A stretch of 64,000 bases of DNA. Origin: a virus. The stretch spans positions 1-64,000 of IMG/VR virus record IMGVR_UViG_3300020462_000001. One strand, 5' to 3'. Each line of letters opens with the position of its first letter. The first letter of the stretch is position 1. The translations under genes and the position numbers were made by a program. Below the pieces are notes generated by a model. That model made no database searches, was not told the DNA's origin, and saw nothing but the letters and a program-made list of their open reading frames with translations. Positions 47,321 to 54,691 of this stretch are shown piece by piece.

Positions 47321-48777
47321 AGTCCTCTCCTCTTCATCTCACCTTCAATATCAACTAACTTTTGTTTACTCTTCAACATCTCACCTTTGAATGCCTTACG
47401 TTCTGCATACATCTTCTCCATCAATTCAGGAAGGAAACCTTTAACATCCTTACGGAACATAGCTCCGTTAGCACATACTGCATAATCATTATACATCTCA
47501 AAGGTGAGTTTCTCATTAAGAATCTTATCGACAGTAACTGATGGATGTTTCTCTTCCAAAAGAGTTTCAGGTGAGATGTTGTATTGCATCATCAGGTGAG
47601 GATACAGAGAGTTAAGGTCAAAAGATACAACCCAATCATATACACCAGGAACAGGTTCTTTAACATAAGCTCCAGCAAACTTCTCATCCTTAGCAGATGT
47701 TTGTTTCTGAGGAATTACAATATTCCTCTTCTTCAGATAGTTATAGATGATCGTATCCCACAACTTTACTTGACCCATAGGATCAACAAAGTTCACTTTG
47801 GCATCAAATGCCATAGTAATAACCAGTTCAATCAAACGGAGTTTGTCCTCCATCCTATCAACAAGTTCCACGTCAACGATGTTGTAATCTACAAACTTCT
47901 TCCAGTTACCATCATAGAACTCTTTGAAGGTATTGAACTCTGAGTGGTCCAACTTCTTCTGTCCAAGTTCTACCTCAGCAATAAAGTCCAGTTTATAGCT
48001 CTCCCTATTCACATAAGTAAATTTCTTATAAAGTTCCAGAAAATCCAAAACAGTCACACCAGCCATGGTATAAACATTGTTTGGACGACCATGAATAAAC
48101 ACCTCATCATGAGACACAATGCCCCAAGGAGAGAACCTCCTCACATTTCTGTCTCCCATGATACGAGACACACGGCCAAGAAGATAAGGGATATCATAGA
48201 AACGACAGTTCCACCCTGTCACAACCTCAGGAGGATCTGTAGACCACCAATGGATGAATGCATTCAACATATCAATCTCATCTTCATAATGATGATATGT
48301 CACATTCTTTTGAGTAGGTGTATATGGTTTCCTACCCCAAGTAATGATGTTTTTGGTTGTGTAATCTTGAATGGAGATGGTCAACATCTCCTCGGCACAA
48401 GAATCAGGTGAAGGGAATCCATCTTCTGACTTCACCTCAATATCAATAGTGACCAGTTTGATCTTCTTAATATCCCATTTGATTTCATTTTGGGGATACT
48501 TTTCAGAGATATATTGGTAGAGATACTTCTCATTACCATAGATCTTGAAACCATCTACACCTTCGTACTTCTTATAGAACTCTCTACAATCTCTTACATT
48601 TCCAGGTTGAATAGGTTCAACATTCTCACCTTCGAGTGTTTTCCACTCACTTTCTTTCTTGGATTTCACATACAGAGTAGGGAAAAACTCTTCCTTATAC
48701 TGAACACGTCGTCCATTCTCATAACCACGAACCAGGAACTCATTCCTGACCATTTGAATGTTGGTGTAAAAATCCAA
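47317..48777 (-). CDS. 43A: DNA polymerase PolB (T4 gp43-like), N-terminal fragment
   Basis: 486 aa. Exonuclease motifs: Exo I VTIDIEVKSEDGFP, Exo II GWNCRFYDIPYLLGRV, Exo III YNIVDVELVDRM. Pol motif A VVSFDLNSLYPHLMMQYNIS lies near residue 395. The chain ends MLKSKQKLVDIEGEMKRRGL and a TGA, before motif B. It therefore holds proofreading and the first catalytic Asp; motifs B and C are in 44683-45843. The break falls between palm motif A and the finger helices. The stop is ATGA-coupled to a membrane-protein gene. Confidence 0.93.
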   Translation of the reverse strand: MDFYTNIQMVRNEFLVRGYENGRRVQYKEEFFPTLYVKSKKESEWKTLEGENVEPIQPGNVRDCREFYKKYEGVDGFKIYGNEKYLYQYISEKYPQNEIKWDIKKIKLVTIDIEVKSEDGFPSPDSCAEEMLTISIQDYTTKNIITWGRKPYTPTQKNVTYHHYEDEIDMLNAFIHWWSTDPPEVVTGWNCRFYDIPYLLGRVSRIMGDRNVRRFSPWGIVSHDEVFIHGRPNNVYTMAGVTVLDFLELYKKFTYVNRESYKLDFIAEVELGQKKLDHSEFNTFKEFYDGNWKKFVDYNIVDVELVDRMEDKLRLIELVITMAFDAKVNFVDPMGQVKLWDTIIYNYLKKRNIVIPQKQTSAKDEKFAGAYVKEPVPGVYDWVVSFDLNSLYPHLMMQYNISPETLLEEKHPSVTVDKILNEKLTFEMYNDYAVCANGAMFRKDVKGFLPELMEKMYAERKAFKGEMLKSKQKLVDIEGEMKRRGL

Positions 48778-48779
48778 GA

Positions 48780-49034
48780 TTACTCCTTCACCAGGTCTGT
48801 GTACTTGTCTACCAGTGTACCATTAGGTTCCACAATAGTCAAGATCTTATCTGAGTGGATCATAAAGGTATTTTGATTGGTAATATTAACCAACCAAGGT
48901 GATAAGGTTTGGTTATCATTGACAACAAAGGGTTCTGTCAGTTTACAATCTGCTTCACCCATATCTCCACCAATCTCTTCAATCTGAGTCAACAGATTCA
49001 GGTTGTTCGTCAGTACTAGTAGCTTCGGCTTCAT
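48780..49034 (-). CDS. Sm-like small protein, paralog A (84 aa)
   Basis: KPKLLVLTNNLNLLTQIEEI, LTEPFVVNDNQTLSPWLVNI, FMIHSDKILTIVEPNGTLVD. Strand order and the L-x-x-PW-L ... I-x-V-P pattern match 48979-49341, 50811-51095 and 63087-63476. The fold fits a short Sm-type beta barrel. Overlaps the upstream paralog by 56 nt in another frame. It may bind RNA or modulate other phage proteins; no direct evidence. Confidence 0.65.
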   Translation of the reverse strand: MKPKLLVLTNNLNLLTQIEEIGGDMGEADCKLTEPFVVNDNQTLSPWLVNITNQNTFMIHSDKILTIVEPNGTLVDKYTDLVKE

Positions 49035-49341
49035 TGATTTCCTCTAATCTCTTATTAAACATATCCCTCACTTCGTCATGAGGGTTCACAATAGTAATAA
49101 CCCAGTCAGAAGGAATAGGAATAGTCCTATCCTTACTTAAAGGGAGCCATGGTATCATCTGAATTCTAGTACGATGTTGAGTGGTACCATCTTTTGGTAC
49201 ATCAGCGACAAGTTTTACCCTATGTGGAACATCAAGATAGTATCCGAATACCCTCTTCTCCTCTCCATCTGGTACAATCATCTCCTGCACATCCGCTACA
49301 ACATCTTCTCCAGATTTAAGAAGTAATAGTTTTACAGTCAT
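48979..49341 (-). CDS. Sm-like small protein, paralog B (120 aa)
   Basis: VKLLLLKSGEDVVADVQEMI, then YYLDVPHRVKLVADVP, IQMIPWLPLSKDRTIPIPSD and WVITIVNPHDEVRDMFNKRL, with an acidic tail. This is the clearest family member: SGE-D-V start, PWLPLSKD centre and VITIVNPHDE end. From memory, an Sm-like protein of putative cyanophage origin has a solved structure, which makes this fold credible. It follows the hsp20 terminator and a -10 box. Confidence 0.7.
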   Translation of the reverse strand: MTVKLLLLKSGEDVVADVQEMIVPDGEEKRVFGYYLDVPHRVKLVADVPKDGTTQHRTRIQMIPWLPLSKDRTIPIPSDWVITIVNPHDEVRDMFNKRLEEINEAEATSTDEQPESVDSD

Positions 49342-49362
49342 TTTTTCAGTTGTTTATGAATC

Positions 49363-49368
49363 ATTATA
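49363..49368 (-). promoter_or_regulatory. -10 box after hsp20 terminator
   Basis: TATAAT on the minus strand directly after the terminator at 49373-49405, 22 bases before the ATG at 49341. No -35. Confidence 0.5.
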
Positions 49369-49372
49369 CCGC

Positions 49373-49405
49373 AAAAAGACCCTTGGTTTTAGCCAAAGGT
49401 CTTTT
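49373..49405 (-). terminator. Rho-independent terminator after hsp20
   Basis: Minus-strand arms AAAAGACCTTTGG/CCAAGGGTCTTTT with a six-base loop and five T. Long stem, so strong. It lies downstream of the hsp20 stop. Confidence 0.88.
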
Positions 49406-49434
49406 CTGCGACGATATTTGGGGATTACCCAAAC

Positions 49435-49875
49435 TTATTTATTGTCACTTCCTCCAAGGAAGAAACGTCTTTTTCTTGATTCTGGGATGATACGAGAAAG
49501 TGATACGATCAAAAGGCCGTTTTCAAAGGTCACATCAGACACTTCAGTGTCTTCTGAGATGGACCAGGACCGAGTGAAGGACCGTTGAGCCAGACCACGA
49601 TGAAGGTAGGTGTGACCCTCCTCCTTATCCTTAGAACCCTCCACAACGAGGTTTCCACGTTCCGTATAGACCTTTACCTCATCGTTTGTAAACCCAGCCA
49701 GAGCCAGTTCTAGACGGGACTCATCCTCTGAAACCTGCACAAGGTTGTATGGGGGATAGTTCTGTGCTTCATAGCTGAAGATACGATCAAAGTAAGTATC
49801 CATACCAATCGTATTTCTCTGTAGCCTCTCCATCAATTGATTGATGTTTGCAGTATTGTACTTAGCGAGTGTCAT
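49435..49875 (-). CDS. hsp20: Small heat-shock protein, Hsp20 family
   Basis: 146 aa alpha-crystallin fold. PPYNLVQVSEDESRLELALA, GFTNDEVKVYTERGNLVVEG and HRGLAQRSFTRSWSISEDTE, with VTFENGLLIVSLSRIIPESR holding the AxxxxGVL-like strand (here ENGLLIVSL). C-terminal RKRRFFLGG. ATP-independent holdase; cyanophages commonly carry it next to gp43. AAGGAG precedes the ATG; extended -10 at 49935-49943. Confidence 0.95.
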   Translation of the reverse strand: MTLAKYNTANINQLMERLQRNTIGMDTYFDRIFSYEAQNYPPYNLVQVSEDESRLELALAGFTNDEVKVYTERGNLVVEGSKDKEEGHTYLHRGLAQRSFTRSWSISEDTEVSDVTFENGLLIVSLSRIIPESRKRRFFLGGSDNK

Positions 49876-49934
49876 TTGTTGCTCCTTATTAAGCGAGTTT
49901 GAAGTGTGTAGCCTCTTTCGACGACCACATACTA

Positions 49935-49943
49935 ATTATAACA
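49935..49943 (-). promoter_or_regulatory. Extended -10 promoter of hsp20
   Basis: TGTTATAAT on the minus strand, 60 bases before the hsp20 ATG and just after the regA terminator. No -35. Confidence 0.6.
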
Positions 49944-49951
49944 GATGGCAC

Positions 49952-49974
49952 AAAAAAGGGGAGTCGGAACTCCC
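49952..49974 (-). terminator. Rho-independent terminator after regA
   Basis: Minus-strand GGGAGT/ACTCCC stem, loop TCCG, then six T. It follows the regA stop by seven bases. Confidence 0.85.
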
Positions 49975-49980
49975 TACTTT

Positions 49981-50424
49981 TTATTGGGGGGTTTCACTAC
50001 CCTGTTGTTTTCTGGATCCAATATTGTACTTCTGTTCCAAAATCCATTCTTGCTTTTCCCTGTAAGGAAGAACTTTAATTTGATTCAATGGTGCAATGTT
50101 CTCAATCGATTCATCATTGACTATAGAAAGTAATCCCCAATCAACAAGAAGGCGAGTAATACGATTCCTACGCTGAACATCATTAACAGTAAGATTAGCG
50201 TATTTGCCATCGAGAGCAAACAACTCTTTAAAGTGTACAATGTAATATTTACCCTGTTTATGTAAGATATGACAAGACTGATATAACTTCTTTTCTTTTC
50301 TAGAAGCAACACCAATCCTTGTCAGTGTTTCTCTAACTTTCAAGAAGTCATCAGGTGCATTTAGAACAATTTCAACCATTTCTGATTGAGACCATTCTAC
50401 CCTAGGCTCAATAGTTTGACTCAT
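49981..50424 (-). CDS. regA: Translational repressor RegA
   Basis: 147 aa. VEIVLNAPDDFLKVRETLTR, IGVASRKEKKLYQSCHILHK, YYIVHFKELFALDGKYANLT and DVQRRNRITRLLVDWGLLSI match T4 RegA order: beta strands, the Gly/Lys loop and the LDG-K region. RegA binds start regions of early mRNAs and blocks translation. T4 order regA-62-44-45 is kept, with several inserted genes here. Overlaps gp62 by four bases. Ends at a terminator. Confidence 0.95.
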   Translation of the reverse strand: MSQTIEPRVEWSQSEMVEIVLNAPDDFLKVRETLTRIGVASRKEKKLYQSCHILHKQGKYYIVHFKELFALDGKYANLTVNDVQRRNRITRLLVDWGLLSIVNDESIENIAPLNQIKVLPYREKQEWILEQKYNIGSRKQQGSETPQ

Positions 50425-50807
50425 TTCTTTCCACCAGTGTCAAGTCTTTGTTTAATGTATTCCAGTTGTTCAGGAGTCAAAATCTTCATAACTTGAGATG
50501 CCTTTTCATTACTATAACCATAGTAAGTTTTTACATAATCAAGATCTGATACCTTTTCCTTCCGAAGCCAAGGAGAGAATCTCTTCCTTTTTCTCAATAT
50601 ATTTAGATAAAAATTATATTGCATATCTTTATCAAGAAAATGGTACTTGTTCATCTCATTGGCTTGAACAATACAATCCATGTGACCTGACAGGCACTTA
50701 TTAATAATATAGGGTGGATACTCTTTAACGATATAGGGTTCTGCTTTAATAAGGTTTTCCTTATTAAAGTTTATAGAGTTCAACCAATCTTTCAATTCAA
50801 TAGACAT
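50421..50807 (-). CDS. 62: Clamp loader small subunit, T4 gp62-like
   Basis: 128 aa. LKDWLNSINFNKENLIKAEP, YIVKEYPPYIINKCLSGHMD, DLDYVKTYYGYSNEKASQVM and LTPEQLEYIKQRLDTGG match cyanophage gp62: YPPYIINKxLSxxxD and VxxYYxYSxxKAxxxxxxL. Gp62 pairs with gp44 to load gp45. It is shorter than T4 gp62 (187 aa). Lies between a Sm-like gene and regA. Confidence 0.9.
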   Translation of the reverse strand: MSIELKDWLNSINFNKENLIKAEPYIVKEYPPYIINKCLSGHMDCIVQANEMNKYHFLDKDMQYNFYLNILRKRKRFSPWLRKEKVSDLDYVKTYYGYSNEKASQVMKILTPEQLEYIKQRLDTGGKK

Positions 50808-50810
50808 AAA

Positions 50811-51095
50811 TCAGAGAATCAACTTCTTACTAGGGGTTTCAATTGGAGAGAAGATCTTCTTGTAGTTTTCTACAATCTCATCTCTTGCATCAATCACATA
50901 AACAATGTAATCTTTAGATACTTTAATAGTATTCTCATCCTTAGCAAGAGTAGACCAAGGTGCAAAACCAACTTGACCTTGAGCATTGGGAATAGCAACA
51001 AGAGGATGCTCTACCTCAATACTATTCTCATCTTCACTGATTTGAGTATAGATTACCTCTTCACCGGTATTCATTCGTAATACTTTGACTTCCAT
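50811..51095 (-). CDS. Sm-like small protein, paralog C (94 aa)
   Basis: VKVLRMNTGEEVIYTQISED, then VEHPLVAIPNAQGQVGFAPW, DENTIKVSKDYIVYVIDARD and EIVENYKKIFSPIETP. It shares the GEE/D-V strand, the PW turn and the D/E-I-V-x-N/D-x-Y/F end with paralogs A, B and D. It lies in the gp44-gp62 interval. Roles of this family are unproven; RNA binding by an Sm barrel is a possibility. Confidence 0.7.
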   Translation of the reverse strand: MEVKVLRMNTGEEVIYTQISEDENSIEVEHPLVAIPNAQGQVGFAPWSTLAKDENTIKVSKDYIVYVIDARDEIVENYKKIFSPIETPSKKLIL

Positions 51096-51098
51096 CTT

Positions 51099-51488
51099 TT
51101 AACCTCCATCAATTTGACAACCGACTAATGCTCCACCAATAATTCCAGCTGGAATACTCCAGATCCAGTTTTCTTGAGTGGATAGAGTGCCTCCAGCAGC
51201 ACCTCCAGCAATTCCACCGATAATACTACCTTCAACACAGGAATTATCATCTCCCTGACGGGGAGCAGGTCGAGTGTTTCCACCAGTATTATAGGAGTTT
51301 TCACAAGGAACTTCTACTCTTTCATTCCATGTTCTAACTCTTCCTGGATTTCCTCGTGTTCCAGGAATGTACTCTTCACGATAAACTGTCTCATAACAGT
51401 TCGTTTGTTCTGTTCCGCCACCTTGACGATAGTCAGCCATTACAGGACTACCAAATGCCAGTACCAGAATAGGGATTAGATACTTCAT
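51099..51488 (-). CDS. Exported glycine-zipper protein (129 aa)
   Basis: Signal peptide MKYLIPILVLAFGSPVMADY with cleavage at VMA-DY. The mature part has YRQGGGTEQTNCYETVYREE, Cys residues and a C-terminal Gly zipper: VEGSIIGGIAGGAAGGTLST and WSIPAGIIGGALVGCQI. Glycine-zipper 2TM proteins associate with outer membranes. It is oddly placed between purS and an Sm-like gene in the replication block. Overlaps purS by four bases. Confidence 0.75.
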   Translation of the reverse strand: MKYLIPILVLAFGSPVMADYRQGGGTEQTNCYETVYREEYIPGTRGNPGRVRTWNERVEVPCENSYNTGGNTRPAPRQGDDNSCVEGSIIGGIAGGAAGGTLSTQENWIWSIPAGIIGGALVGCQIDGG

Positions 51489-51742
51489 TGAATCTCCTCA
51501 ATATTGAATATCTCCCAGTCTTCAATTACTGTGTTTGCAAGTAATCTATCACTGAGAAGTTTTAATTGTTCGTTCATTGATTCTTCATCATCAGAATCGA
51601 TATACATCTCAATCAACTTACCCATTCTCAACTTTTCAATATTCAAATCGGAAAGTCTTCCACAAGCTCCTCTAACAGCATTACCTGCAGAGTCATCAAC
51701 TTGGGCTCTCAATCTGGTGTATATCGTAGCTTTGTACTTCAT
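51485..51742 (-). CDS. purS: FGAM synthase subunit PurS
   Basis: 85 aa. YKATIYTRLRAQVDDSAGNA, VRGACGRLSDLNIEKLRMGK and RLLANTVIEDWEIFNIEEIQ are the PurS signature (strand-helix-strand, R-x-GK, then LLANxVIEDx). PurS joins PurL and PurQ to make FGAM from FGAR. In the window only PurS is seen, with PurM and PurC; no PurL or PurQ. It may work with the host enzyme. Overlaps gp44 by four bases. Confidence 0.9.
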   Translation of the reverse strand: MKYKATIYTRLRAQVDDSAGNAVRGACGRLSDLNIEKLRMGKLIEMYIDSDDEESMNEQLKLLSDRLLANTVIEDWEIFNIEEIQ

Positions 51743-52686
51743 TTAAAATCACACTCCACCATTATTTCAGTCAAACAAGCAAGCATATTTATTTCTTGGT
51801 CAGCAACGAATGAACTTTGGTACTGATACTTCGCAATAATAAGTACAGCGGCAGCGATACCAGGACCATCAAGATGGGAGTAGACTGCATCGTATACAGA
51901 ACGAAGAAGTACAGTGGGGTCGTTATCAAGATTATCAACAACCCACTTACGAGTTGCCGCGAAATCTTTGGTTTTGAGTTTTTTGAAGAGGTCATTCGTT
52001 TTTACATTTGAAAAACTAGCAAGAATACCTGTATCAATCTTACCACTGACAGAGTATCTTTGTAGTTCATTAAGAACCCGTCTCCAGTCAGGGAAGTGTT
52101 TCTGAATCAGTTCAACTAGAACTTTTGGATCATATTCCACACCTTCTGTCTCAAGTATAGTCCTGAGACGGTTGAAAAAGTTCGCTGCGAGTTCTTGTCG
52201 TTCTTTTCCTCTGATGGCAAAGTCGATGACTGCACATCTGGAGTGGAGGGGGGAGATGATTTTGTTTTTGTAATTACAGGTGAAGATGAATCTGCAATTG
52301 CCAATGAACTCCTCAGTAAACGCCCGTAAGCAGAGTTGAACATCTGGGGTTGTGTTGTCAGCTTCGTCAATGATGATGACTTTGTGTTTAGCACTTGACG
52401 AAAGTGAGACGGTCGAAGCGAAATTCTTCGCATTGTTTCTGACGGTATCAAGGAATCGTCCTTCATCGGATCCGTTGATGACATAATAGTCTACTCCTAA
52501 TTCGTTACAGAGGGCTTTAGCGACAGTGGTTTTACCACATCCAGGTGGTCCAGATAAAAGTAGATTGGGTACTTCACCCTTCTCTACAAATTGTTTGAAC
52601 ATATTCTTGATCCCATCAGGGAGAATACATTCTTCAATAGTCTGTGGTCGATAAGATTCAACCCAGACAAATTCATTACGACTCAT
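51739..52686 (-). CDS. 44: Clamp loader large subunit, T4 gp44-like AAA+
   Basis: 315 aa from ATG 52686. EFVWVESYRPQTIEECILPD, Walker A NLLLSGPPGCGKTTVAKALC, Walker B HKVIIIDEADNTTPDVQLCL, FIFTCNYKNKIISPLHSRCA (sensor 1 and SRC box). Forms the 4:1 gp44/62 loader that puts the gp45 clamp on DNA. C-terminal collar domain follows. Upstream AbrB-like gene overlaps its start by 11 nt. Confidence 0.95.
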   Translation of the reverse strand: MSRNEFVWVESYRPQTIEECILPDGIKNMFKQFVEKGEVPNLLLSGPPGCGKTTVAKALCNELGVDYYVINGSDEGRFLDTVRNNAKNFASTVSLSSSAKHKVIIIDEADNTTPDVQLCLRAFTEEFIGNCRFIFTCNYKNKIISPLHSRCAVIDFAIRGKERQELAANFFNRLRTILETEGVEYDPKVLVELIQKHFPDWRRVLNELQRYSVSGKIDTGILASFSNVKTNDLFKKLKTKDFAATRKWVVDNLDNDPTVLLRSVYDAVYSHLDGPGIAAAVLIIAKYQYQSSFVADQEINMLACLTEIMVECDFK

Positions 52687-52822
52687 CAACTAACCTCAAA
52701 ATAAAAGAATCACCATCAGGAATCCATTCTAACAGATCACCTTCTTTCCATCCAGTTTCCTGTAGGATTTCTTCAGTGAATGTTAGGATTCCATCATCAC
52801 TAACTTTCAATATGGTGTTCAT
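52676..52822 (-). CDS. AbrB/MazE-type small DNA-binding protein (48 aa)
   Basis: ATG at 52822 overlaps the purC stop (ATGA); TAA at 52676. ILKVSDDGILTFTEEILQET, then GWKEGDLLEWIPDGDSFILR, is the swapped-hairpin AbrB pattern (Vxx-DG-x-I/L-xxPxEIL, Gx-x-GDx-LEW). Such domains form dimers that bind DNA, as in MazE antitoxins. No MazF-type toxin is adjacent. It could be a transcription regulator. Conserved-looking position before gp44. Confidence 0.7.
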   Translation of the reverse strand: MNTILKVSDDGILTFTEEILQETGWKEGDLLEWIPDGDSFILRLVDES

Positions 52823-53511
52823 ACGAACTGCCTTAACTTAGTTAGTATAATTTTATATGCCTCCACTATATCACCTTCTCCTTTACGGAACAAGTCCTTA
52901 TCGAACCTTTCTCCTTTCCCTTTACTCCATAACCTCATGTTATCTGGTGAAAGTTCATCAGCCAGATAGAGATCACCATGAGCATCATATCCAAACTCAA
53001 GTTTAAAATCAACCAAATCAATACCACACATCAAGAAGAGTTGTTGTAATAACACATTGATATCTAATGTTTTTTCAATCAATGGTTGTGTATTGATACC
53101 CATCAACCTCACACGATCTGGTGTAAGGAGTGGATCATTCTTTGTATCATCCTTGAGAAAGAACTCAACAATAGGTGGTTGGATAACCATACCTTCATTG
53201 AGATTGGTGGTCCTTACGATAGAACCAGCTGCGATATTCCTACAGATAACTTCTACAGGAACAATCTCAAGTTTCTTGCACTTCATAGTATTCAATGAAG
53301 GGCAATCAATGAAGTGAGTTCTGATTGAGTTACTTTCCAGATACTCAAACAACATTGCTGACATAAGACAACAGATCGTACCCTTTCCTTTTGGGTAATC
53401 AATCATCTGTCCGTTTCCAGCAGTCACGCAATCTTCATACTGAACCAATACCTCTTGAGGTTCATTAGTTGCATAGAGTGTTTTTACTTTTCCTTTTAAA
53501 ATTTCAGTCAT
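52819..53511 (-). CDS. purC: SAICAR synthetase
   Basis: 230 aa from ATG 53511 (ATGA with the upstream stop); 53517 is an alternative. KGKVKTLYATNEPQEVLVQY, VICRNIAAGSIVRTTNLNEG (VxRNxxAGS motif), FKLEFGYDAHGDLYLADELS and DNMRLWSKGKGERFDKDLFR (SPDxxR-like region). PurC condenses CAIR with aspartate in purine synthesis. Length and motifs fit phage and bacterial PurC. Confidence 0.95.
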   Translation of the reverse strand: MTEILKGKVKTLYATNEPQEVLVQYEDCVTAGNGQMIDYPKGKGTICCLMSAMLFEYLESNSIRTHFIDCPSLNTMKCKKLEIVPVEVICRNIAAGSIVRTTNLNEGMVIQPPIVEFFLKDDTKNDPLLTPDRVRLMGINTQPLIEKTLDINVLLQQLFLMCGIDLVDFKLEFGYDAHGDLYLADELSPDNMRLWSKGKGERFDKDLFRKGEGDIVEAYKIILTKLRQFV

Positions 53512-54035
53512 ACCCATTCAGGTTTACGATTAGGTAGGCGAAGGTAGTTATCCTTCACCCATGGTTTAGAACCAATGTACATCTTATATGCATCAAAGGT
53601 TGTGATACCAGTATCTAGCTTGAACTCATCAGGCATTGCCCTGACGAAAGGGGTGGTCACCTTGCCAGACCTTCCTGTAGGGTCTCCAGTGGGGAGAATC
53701 TCCTTCGCAGCTAGTAAAGTGTGGTGACACGTATGGACCTTGCCATACCTCTGTGTGTACTCCTCACAGAGGGCCAGACCATGGTGAAGGAGCCACTGCC
53801 AGTTCATCACGAACTCGTTGGCCCAGAGGGTACAGGGGTGGTTACGGAAGGCTCCTTTCTCAGTTGAGTAGGGAGTTCCGTCAGCCTTAGGAAGGGTACC
53901 AAACCCATGACCCCATTTGTCAGAACATACGATAGAAAGCATCTGACAGGTCTCTAAAGGCATCTTGACAATGTGCTTATCAGGAAGAACTTGTGCAGAC
54001 TCTACAGGAGAATCACTAGTGACAAAGATGTTCAT
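53508..54035 (-). CDS. Unknown conserved-type protein (175 aa)
   Basis: Starts MNIFVTSDSPVESAQVLPDK, then HIVKMPLETCQMLSIVCSDK. Central NHPCTLWANEFVMNWQWLLH and CHHTLLAAKEILPTGD, later VRAMPDEFKLDTGITTFDAY. I recall similar MxIFxxDxxPxxAAxxxxDKHxxKMxxE proteins in T4-like and other phages with no assigned function. His/Cys-rich with conserved Trp, so metal-dependent enzyme activity is possible but unproven. Overlaps both neighbours by four bases. Confidence 0.75.
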   Translation of the reverse strand: MNIFVTSDSPVESAQVLPDKHIVKMPLETCQMLSIVCSDKWGHGFGTLPKADGTPYSTEKGAFRNHPCTLWANEFVMNWQWLLHHGLALCEEYTQRYGKVHTCHHTLLAAKEILPTGDPTGRSGKVTTPFVRAMPDEFKLDTGITTFDAYKMYIGSKPWVKDNYLRLPNRKPEWV

Positions 54036-54673
54036 AAGAAATTAGAATTCAACAGTACTCTAACAGGTACATCATAAGCACACATTCCTGTGTGAAGATG
54101 ATTTCCTTCAAAAATAAACAATCTGTTAGATACTGAATCAACTCTCATCATTTCAGTAAGACCGTTTACTTGTTTGGATGTTAGGGAGTTTCCATAGGAA
54201 CCAATGGATCCTTTTCCGAATCCCCGATGAGTTTCGTAACCCTGTGTTTCATTATAGACCACCGTTGGCGACCCACAGGTGTGGAGATACAGAATTGTTG
54301 TAAAATGTTTCAATGGTATATCCACATGAGGGTGGAACTTAATTTCCTTTCCCCTATGTGTAGTGAGATCTAATCTAGTTCTAACTAGTTTTTTAAATCC
54401 AAATTCACTCCCATACCTCATCAGTATCTTGTTATTGATACGTTGAACTAAGGGAGTGTTTTTCTTATCCTGATATTTACAACCAGGTTCATCCATATGG
54501 ATGAAGTTAAAACCAAATCCATATCCAGTTTTATCAACTTCTGTATCAGGTAATCCAGAAGAACCACCTGTAATACTTGGTATGTGATAATACTCTTGGT
54601 CGTATGTTAGTGAATTTACTATGTCATCAAAGTTTTCATCATCTATAAAATTATCTACAATTTTATATTTCAT
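54032..54673 (-). CDS. 2OG-Fe(II) oxygenase-like protein (213 aa)
   Basis: ATG 54673 chosen over GTG 54685. IKFHPHVDIPLKHFTTILYL gives HxD; RLFIFEGNHLHTGMCAYDVP the distal His; VRVLLNSNFL the 2OG-side Arg. GSSGLPDTEVDKTGYGFGFN precedes. This is the third oxygenase-type gene in the window and is more divergent. It lies between gp45 and the unknown 53508 gene. Substrate not known. Confidence 0.8.
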   Translation of the reverse strand: MKYKIVDNFIDDENFDDIVNSLTYDQEYYHIPSITGGSSGLPDTEVDKTGYGFGFNFIHMDEPGCKYQDKKNTPLVQRINNKILMRYGSEFGFKKLVRTRLDLTTHRGKEIKFHPHVDIPLKHFTTILYLHTCGSPTVVYNETQGYETHRGFGKGSIGSYGNSLTSKQVNGLTEMMRVDSVSNRLFIFEGNHLHTGMCAYDVPVRVLLNSNFL

Positions 54674-54691
54674 AGTAAATGACACAGTTTA

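Noticed and set aside
44683-48777. Split intein in the DNA polymerase
   Set aside because: Neither half has intein start or end motifs (Cys/Ser splice sites, HN-C ends) at the break, and the new ends look like ordinary coding tails.
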